In this document: piece after piece, positions 30,472-35,209 of the stretch | Position numbering within the stretch: position 1 is the stretch's first letter | How the letters are laid out: each line of letters opens with the position of its first letter | Virus record (IMG/VR): IMGVR_UViG_3300046007_010838 | Coordinates: 1 to 35,209 of that record | DNA from: a virus | DNA length: 35,209 bases | Reading direction: 5' to 3' (one strand) | Program-made: the position numbers and the translations under genes | Notes under the pieces: generated by a model | Database searches by the model: none | The model's input: only the letters and a program-made list of their open reading frames with translations | What the model was told of the DNA's origin: nothing

Positions 30472-30967
30472 ATAATATTTTTATAAGAAATGTTATATCG
30501 TCAACATCCTCATTATCTGATAATTCTTCAAACTCTTCTATTGATACTTTTTCTTCTTTTATTTTAACTAACATTTTAACCTTATCATAAGTTTTTTCAA
30601 CTAATTGTGATGTTAGTAAAATAAAATCTTTAACTTCTGATAGTTTAAAACTTTCTTTTTCAGTTCTACTAATATTTACTCTAAATATAGTCTTATATTT
30701 ACCGGTAACTATTTGACCTTCTTTATTTACATAAGTATCATTTTCACTAAATCCAACTATTATATTAAATCTATCATCATCTGATAAATAAGATACTTCA
30801 TTTCTGATTAATTGTGATAAATCTTTTTTTGGAAAGTCGTCTGGTAGAGTAGGTTTTAATTCAAATAAAATACCAACTAACTCAACAACTTCTTGTGTAT
30901 CAAGATCTTCGGGTTTAGTATATTTTATCTTACCTGAGAAATTCTCATATGTTTTTAAGTTTTTCAT
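30470..30967 (-). CDS. putative packaged protein, 165 aa
   Basis: The N-terminus MKNLKTYENFSGKIKY matches the first ten positions of the targeting pattern (MKxLKxYxxF), but no clear E(A/S) cleavage site follows, so processing may differ. The remaining protein has an alpha/beta look: VELVGILFELKPTLPDDFPK, DRFNIIVGFSENDTYV, YKTIFRVNISRTEKESFKL. Function unknown. It starts 5 nt after a TATATA box, sharing the upstream signal of several other packaged-protein genes, and is divergent from the 965-residue gene. Confidence 0.7.
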   Translation of the reverse strand: MKNLKTYENFSGKIKYTKPEDLDTQEVVELVGILFELKPTLPDDFPKKDLSQLIRNEVSYLSDDDRFNIIVGFSENDTYVNKEGQIVTGKYKTIFRVNISRTEKESFKLSEVKDFILLTSQLVEKTYDKVKMLVKIKEEKVSIEEFEELSDNEDVDDITFLIKIL

Positions 30968-30972
30968 ATGAG

Positions 30973-30978
30973 TATATA
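30973..30978 (-). promoter_or_regulatory. TATATA start-proximal box
   Basis: TATATATA, CTCAT spacer, then the ATG at 30967. Confidence 0.5.
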
Positions 30979-31038
30979 TAAAATAATAAAAAGTGAGAAA
31001 TTATATTTTATATATATGTAAAATATAATTTATTTATA

Positions 31039-33936
31039 ATGAAATACATTAATACTAGAGATGGATTTCTCTCAAAGAAAAAAACTTTCTTTGATTCTTT
31101 GATTCTTGAGGAATCGGGTCCATTTGCAAATGAAATTCCTTGGGGAGATTCTTTAGTTGGTAGATTAATTAACTCTTTTAGAAGAAAAGCGGGAATAGGA
31201 TATAACCTAACTAAGGTAAACTCACTATTAGATTCATTTAAGGCAGAGTTAGATATGTTGATTGCATCATCATTATCAAGAGATACGCAAAACGAGTTTG
31301 ATGTTCTTAGACTAAAAAATATATTCCACGATCTTAGAGAGCAATGTACTAATGATGTAGATGACCCTACTAAATTAAATACCCTTATTGGTGGTAATCA
31401 AAACTTATGGAATAATCAACAACAAAATGGTGGTGATTGGGCAAATGTTTTAACTCATGGTGTTTTAGTTGATGCACATGACTTTATTCAAAATACTATG
31501 GATAAAGAAACACTTGATAAAGCAGGTATACCAAGAGATGGTTTATTAGATAATATGACACTCTTTATTGATAATCTTAGAAGACTTACCGTTACTCAGA
31601 ATGCTAATAATCCAGTTGTTGTTGGGCGTCGTGGTTTTCCTCTTAATTTTAGTAATTTGGTTAACAGTTTAAGTAATGTTCGTGAAAGTTTTAAACTAAG
31701 TGGATACTATGATTTTATTTTTGAAGAAAAAGGTGTGGATTATCAAAATCTTAAAAATATAACAGATCCAAAAGAAATACAAATTCAGATTAATAAATTA
31801 AAAAATGAATTAAAAACTAATCGTCCTACTGAGCAAGTTAATAAAATTAATCAACATATTAAAGATTTGGAAACAAAACTTTCACCAAATGGTAAAAATC
31901 TACCTGCGGTAGTTGCTGATAATAAACCTGCTGCACCTAATGGTACTAATTTGCCGGTTATACAACAAGGTAAAGAAGTTGCTACTACTGACCAACAAGG
32001 AAAAGAAGTTGCTACTAATATTTCAAAAATTAAATTATTAAAACAACTTGCAATACAATTAGTTGCAAATTTGAAAGAACTAGATACAGAAGAAAAAATT
32101 TTAAATAATCAAACTGCACAGAGATTCTTACTTGTCTTAAAATCATTAGATGAAAATGATATTTCTCAACTATCAAGTAATAATACAGATTTAAAGATAA
32201 AGATTGATGATAAAGAATTAGCATTATCGGACGCAATTAATATATTTAGTCAATCTAAAGAGATTGAAAAGATACCAGGAAAAGCTACTGCTGAGAAACC
32301 TGATGCTGAGAAACCTGCAGACAAGTCTAAATTTGATACTAAAATTGAAACCCCAAAAGCAGGTGAAACTACTATTATGAAACCTGGTGAAGATGCGGAT
32401 GAAGAGACAGAGGACATTGAGGCACAAGTACAAAATGCTGGTTATAAATATACTGGATATACTCCTATCTATGAAGCAGCAACTGCAAGTGCAACCTTCT
32501 CAACTGTTGAAGGTGCCTGGGATATATTTTTAGATAATACTAATATTCCTAATGATTGGTTGGAAATTTCACAAAGAGAGATTGATAAATTAGTTGACTT
32601 AACTGATGGTTATTCAACTGGTAAATTACCACTTAACTTTAATATACAACTACATCCAGATCCAATTATTGGTATCTGTAGAATTTTCAAAAGAGCACAC
32701 GATTTATACTTTACTCCAATTATTCCTTCTGGAAGAACAAATGGTAAAGTATCTAATTTAACTTATAGAGAATATGAGAAATTAGGTGGAGTATCTGGAC
32801 AATCTGATCCAACTAGTCCTGGTTATGGCCCTTGGGCAGTTAAGAAAATTAGAGAAAAATGGAATGATGGGGTTTTGGCTATTATCCAAGATCAAAAATA
32901 TAGAAAAATCCTTTCTAATGTTAGATTTATTGTTCCTGGTTCAGAAGATGCAAATAATAGAACTGCGGAGTCAAAATTAATGAGATTTACTCAGTTTCAT
33001 AAAGTTTTTGAGGCGGAAACGAATAGAGAACCTGCAAGAGGTGGTCAATTAGGTGATGATAAAAAATCACACGGTCAAATATTATTTGACTTTATAAATG
33101 ATTTATTGGATAATAAAACTGCTGCAGATTTTGATGCCCAAAGAAGAGTATTATTAAGAAAATACTTTGAACCATTTGGTTTTAAATTACCAAAAGAAGA
33201 TAATCTTAATCCACCTGGTAATAGAAATCTTGGACCTCAGATTGATCCCAGGGATGATGCTCCAGATAATTCTCTTGTTTGGGAAAGAGATACTACAGCA
33301 CTTTTTACTAATAAAGATTATGAAGGTCCTATATATGTGTTACCGATTAAACAATCACCAACAGGACATAGAATTATATTTGCACACTTACTTAAAAAGG
33401 TAACTATTCATGGATTTAGTGATCAAAGTAGAGTTTGTTATTATGTTAAGTTTTTATTTGATAGTGAAAAAGCTATTGATAAACTAATAAATACTGCGCC
33501 AGAGTTCAGCGGGTTTACTAAGGCAAACTCATTGGATCTTCTTGGTGGTCAGAATGTAAGTAAAGTTTATTATGGTATAATTTGTTTACCTAATAATAGT
33601 AGAAAAATATCGATAGTTTATTCAAATGTTAATCCTGGTGGTAACTGGGATAACATTAATGGTGGTAAAGATCATTTCGAATTATTAAATGGTACTGGGG
33701 CCGGAGATATAAATAGAACTGGTGGTCAAGCTCCACTTACTGTATTTAGAGGTAAGTTACATAGTAAGAAAGCTGGTACAAAAACACCTGTAATAACTAA
33801 GCTTATTAATCCAATATTAGCTGAGAAATCAGGTCATGATAGTAACCTTTCTATGACACCACAGACAAGTACAAAATATAATAATGCAAAACTAATGGAT
33901 GCGTTAGTAGAAGAAGCAAAAAATAAATTTCAATAA
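31039..33936 (+). CDS. very large putative packaged/virion protein, 965 aa
   Basis: The largest gene here. It opens MKYINTRDGFLSKKKTFFDS and has a possible LEE|S cut at 23-26. Domains by composition: helical and Asn-rich 30-290; a linker with duplicated QQGKEVAT at about 310-330; a helical part 330-410; a Lys/Pro/Ala/Glu-rich disordered linker at about 415-470 (KATAEKPDAEKPADKSKFD); a long globular region 475-965 with Gly/Asn loops. No enzyme motif was found. It is read together with the next gene (3 nt apart). I infer an internal head or virion-associated protein. Confidence 0.7.
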   Translation: MKYINTRDGFLSKKKTFFDSLILEESGPFANEIPWGDSLVGRLINSFRRKAGIGYNLTKVNSLLDSFKAELDMLIASSLSRDTQNEFDVLRLKNIFHDLREQCTNDVDDPTKLNTLIGGNQNLWNNQQQNGGDWANVLTHGVLVDAHDFIQNTMDKETLDKAGIPRDGLLDNMTLFIDNLRRLTVTQNANNPVVVGRRGFPLNFSNLVNSLSNVRESFKLSGYYDFIFEEKGVDYQNLKNITDPKEIQIQINKLKNELKTNRPTEQVNKINQHIKDLETKLSPNGKNLPAVVADNKPAAPNGTNLPVIQQGKEVATTDQQGKEVATNISKIKLLKQLAIQLVANLKELDTEEKILNNQTAQRFLLVLKSLDENDISQLSSNNTDLKIKIDDKELALSDAINIFSQSKEIEKIPGKATAEKPDAEKPADKSKFDTKIETPKAGETTIMKPGEDADEETEDIEAQVQNAGYKYTGYTPIYEAATASATFSTVEGAWDIFLDNTNIPNDWLEISQREIDKLVDLTDGYSTGKLPLNFNIQLHPDPIIGICRIFKRAHDLYFTPIIPSGRTNGKVSNLTYREYEKLGGVSGQSDPTSPGYGPWAVKKIREKWNDGVLAIIQDQKYRKILSNVRFIVPGSEDANNRTAESKLMRFTQFHKVFEAETNREPARGGQLGDDKKSHGQILFDFINDLLDNKTAADFDAQRRVLLRKYFEPFGFKLPKEDNLNPPGNRNLGPQIDPRDDAPDNSLVWERDTTALFTNKDYEGPIYVLPIKQSPTGHRIIFAHLLKKVTIHGFSDQSRVCYYVKFLFDSEKAIDKLINTAPEFSGFTKANSLDLLGGQNVSKVYYGIICLPNNSRKISIVYSNVNPGGNWDNINGGKDHFELLNGTGAGDINRTGGQAPLTVFRGKLHSKKAGTKTPVITKLINPILAEKSGHDSNLSMTPQTSTKYNNAKLMDALVEEAKNKFQ

Positions 33937-33939
33937 TAT

Positions 33940-34635
33940 ATGAAACATTTAAAAAAATTTAACACTTTTAATGAGGCTTGGATTGGAAAACTAGGAGAAT
34001 TTGCTGGTAATATTCAGTCAAAAATAATGAGTGGAGCAACTAACTTTGCAAAGAAGTTCTCACTTACTGGAAATGATGAAGATTTAGCAAATAATATATT
34101 TACTTATATAAAATCTATTCCAGAAGACTATGATGCAAATGAAAGATATAACAAAGGTCAGATTTTAAGACCAGATAATACGGATTATTTTATAATTTTT
34201 AGTGATAAAATATTTCCTAATAATTCTGCAGAATTTAGAGTTGATATTGTGAAAGCATCAGATCCTAAACTTCATATAAGATATAACAATGATCTTCAAA
34301 AAGAACCTTTTAGAATTATTATAAGTAAGATAATTAAAAGTGATGGTCCTTCTACAAGTCAAATTGGTGTACTAAAAAGACATAATCCAGTTAATTCAAA
34401 TAGAATTAAGCCTAGTGGTGAAGTTGGTCAAACATCAACTCCTAATAATGTTGGTAAGGTTGGTGAAAGTGTAAAAATTGAATGTTCACAAGTAATTGCT
34501 AAAAAGATATTTGATTTGGTAAAACATAAATGGGAATTGACACATGCAAATACTAAAGGTGATGCAAGAGGTGGACAAAATACTAATCAAAGACAACCAA
34601 GTAGTGGTGGTAGAAAACTTACCTGGGGATTTTAA
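33940..34635 (+). CDS. putative packaged protein, 231 aa
   Basis: The N-terminus MKHLKKFNTFNEAW fits the targeting consensus closely, with cleavage expected at FNE|A as in the 23861 protein. A helical part (GEFAGNIQSKIMSGATNFAK) is followed by an alpha/beta domain (FIIFSDKIFPNN, FRVDIVKASDPKLHIRYNND) and a Gly/Asn/Gln-rich tail (GGQNTNQRQPSSGGRKLTWGF). The gene begins 3 nt after the 965-residue gene and is probably co-translated; the two products may work as a pair in the head. Confidence 0.75.
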   Translation: MKHLKKFNTFNEAWIGKLGEFAGNIQSKIMSGATNFAKKFSLTGNDEDLANNIFTYIKSIPEDYDANERYNKGQILRPDNTDYFIIFSDKIFPNNSAEFRVDIVKASDPKLHIRYNNDLQKEPFRIIISKIIKSDGPSTSQIGVLKRHNPVNSNRIKPSGEVGQTSTPNNVGKVGESVKIECSQVIAKKIFDLVKHKWELTHANTKGDARGGQNTNQRQPSSGGRKLTWGF

Positions 34636-34640
34636 AATAT

Positions 34641-34670
34641 AAAAAAAGAGACTTAAAGTCTCTTTTTTTT
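34641..34670. terminator. bidirectional hairpin terminator
   Basis: AAAAAAAGAGACTT with its complement around one A, T-runs on both strands, between convergent genes. Confidence 0.85.
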
Positions 34671-35109
34671 ATTTATTGTAATTATCTAGAAATAACTTTT
34701 CATCAACTGATAAAGATTGCATCCCAGACTTAGAAATTTTTTCTAAGATTAAATCTAATGATAAATGTTCAGTAGTGTTATTTAATACCGGTAAATCATT
34801 TAAAGTTAGTGATTCTAAACTAACAAGGTATTGTATAAAGTGTTCTGAAAAGTTTTGTCCCTCACTATCTTCAAATGCAATAACACATCCATTATCGGGA
34901 TTTAACCATACTTTAGTCCAACCTTTATGATCGATTCCAAAATGTTTAGCCATATATAGATCCTCAATTAAACCTTCACGTGTTTTAATTGGTGTTGCAA
35001 CATTTTCAAACTCTTTTGTTGGATAATTTATATTCATTCTATCAACTAGATACTTTATTTGTTCTCTTGTATCTAATTCTTCTAGATTTATTACTACTAA
35101 GTTTAACAT
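34669..35109 (-). CDS. hypothetical protein with C-terminal FLDNYN tail, 146 aa
   Basis: Not recognised apart from its end. About 110 residues of alpha/beta character (TREQIKYLVDRMNINYPTKE, WTKVWLNPDNGCVIAFED) precede a tail, LILEKISKSGMQSLSVDEKL then FLDNYNK, which matches the tail of the membrane protein at 19269-19898 and resembles DUF6576-like tails in Bacteroidota. The same helical tail on two unrelated bodies suggests a docking or stability signal. It has a host-type promoter at 35129-35159. Confidence 0.75.
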   Translation of the reverse strand: MLNLVVINLEELDTREQIKYLVDRMNINYPTKEFENVATPIKTREGLIEDLYMAKHFGIDHKGWTKVWLNPDNGCVIAFEDSEGQNFSEHFIQYLVSLESLTLNDLPVLNNTTEHLSLDLILEKISKSGMQSLSVDEKLFLDNYNK

Positions 35110-35128
35110 ATATCTTTATTTTATATCA

Positions 35129-35159
35129 CAAATATACTAAATTATTATTTATTAAAAAA
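35129..35159 (-). promoter_or_regulatory. Bacteroidota-type promoter
   Basis: On the minus strand TATATTTG (35136-35129) with TTTT 19 nt upstream, about 20 nt before the ATG at 35109. Confidence 0.55.
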
Positions 35160-35177
35160 ATAACTTTCACAAATTTA

Positions 35178-35183
35178 TATATA
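35178..35183 (+). promoter_or_regulatory. TATATA start-proximal box
   Basis: TATATATA, CATT spacer, then the ATG at 35188 of a gene that opens with the targeting peptide. Confidence 0.5.
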
Positions 35184-35187
35184 CATT

Positions 35188-35209
35188 ATGAAATTTTTAA
35201 AAAAATACA
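35188..35209 (+). CDS. start of a further putative packaged protein, cut by window edge
   Basis: Only seven codons are inside the window, MKFLKKY, but they match the targeting consensus (MKxLKxY) and follow a TATATA box by 4 nt. This is enough to predict another packaged-protein gene just beyond the edge. Confidence 0.5.

Noticed and set aside
31039-33936. Several frames of 60-80 codons on both strands inside the 965-residue gene
   Set aside because: They lie wholly within a long, well-formed gene, lack upstream signals and have unlikely compositions.

Overview
The window reads as a piece of a large, AT-rich (about 30% GC by eye), tailed-phage genome whose host is probably a flavobacterium or another Bacteroidota. 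The phage nature rests on a terminase large subunit, a T4 gp52-like topoisomerase subunit, homing-endonuclease genes, phage-type RNA-repair enzymes, and many genes whose products begin with a T4-like capsid-targeting peptide. The host assignment rests on NusA, ClpP and ClpS that match the Bacteroidota forms block by block, on promoters of the Bacteroidota type (TTTG-N19-TAnnTTTG), on the near absence of Shine-Dalgarno sequences, and on lipoprotein and secretion signals typical of that phylum.

Layout. 1-3108 (minus): a cytosine-5 DNA methyltransferase cut by the window edge, a HAD-like protein, two unknowns, an RNA-repair-type HAD phosphatase fused to a tRNA-binding OB domain, and a GIY-YIG nuclease. 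3196-4761: a capsid-targeted protein, a small lipoprotein and a tRNA-Met(CAU) gene interrupted after its anticodon by about 100 nt that itself looks like a tRNA. 4857-7273: small unknown proteins and a nucleotidyltransferase. 7352-10249: two paralogous, probably virion-packaged proteins with DnaJ-like CxxC clusters. 10285-14918: ClpP, an S2P-type membrane protease, unknowns, a TSP3-repeat lipoprotein and a full-length NusA. 14945-17967: a secreted nuclease, two mini-genes, a packaged protein and the topoisomerase subunit. 18014-20232: RlaP-family nucleotidyltransferase with two followers. 20270-23810: a Gln/Pro/Ala-repeat protein with a targeting peptide, a two-gene envelope/coiled-coil set (one with LysM), an RNA-repair HAD phosphatase, a homing endonuclease and ClpS. 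23861-28640: a double-headed packaged protein, then the terminase large subunit broken in two by a split intein with a decayed homing endonuclease between the halves. 28659-35209: unknowns and further packaged proteins, including one of 965 residues.

How the parts may work together. Three themes recur. (1) A set of proteins marked MKxLKxFxxFxxE(A/S) at the N-terminus, likely packaged in the head and possibly injected. (2) Enzymes for RNA end repair and tRNA handling (two SAK-type HAD phosphatases, one with a tRNA-binding domain, and two Pol-beta-fold nucleotidyltransferases) beside an oddly interrupted tRNA gene, as expected for a phage that meets host anticodon nucleases. (3) Host-like regulators (NusA, ClpP, ClpS) that could redirect transcription elongation and regulated proteolysis. 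Two upstream sequence classes are visible: host-type promoters, mostly before enzyme genes, and a TTAATATATA-like box placed 4-5 nt before the start codon of at least eleven genes.
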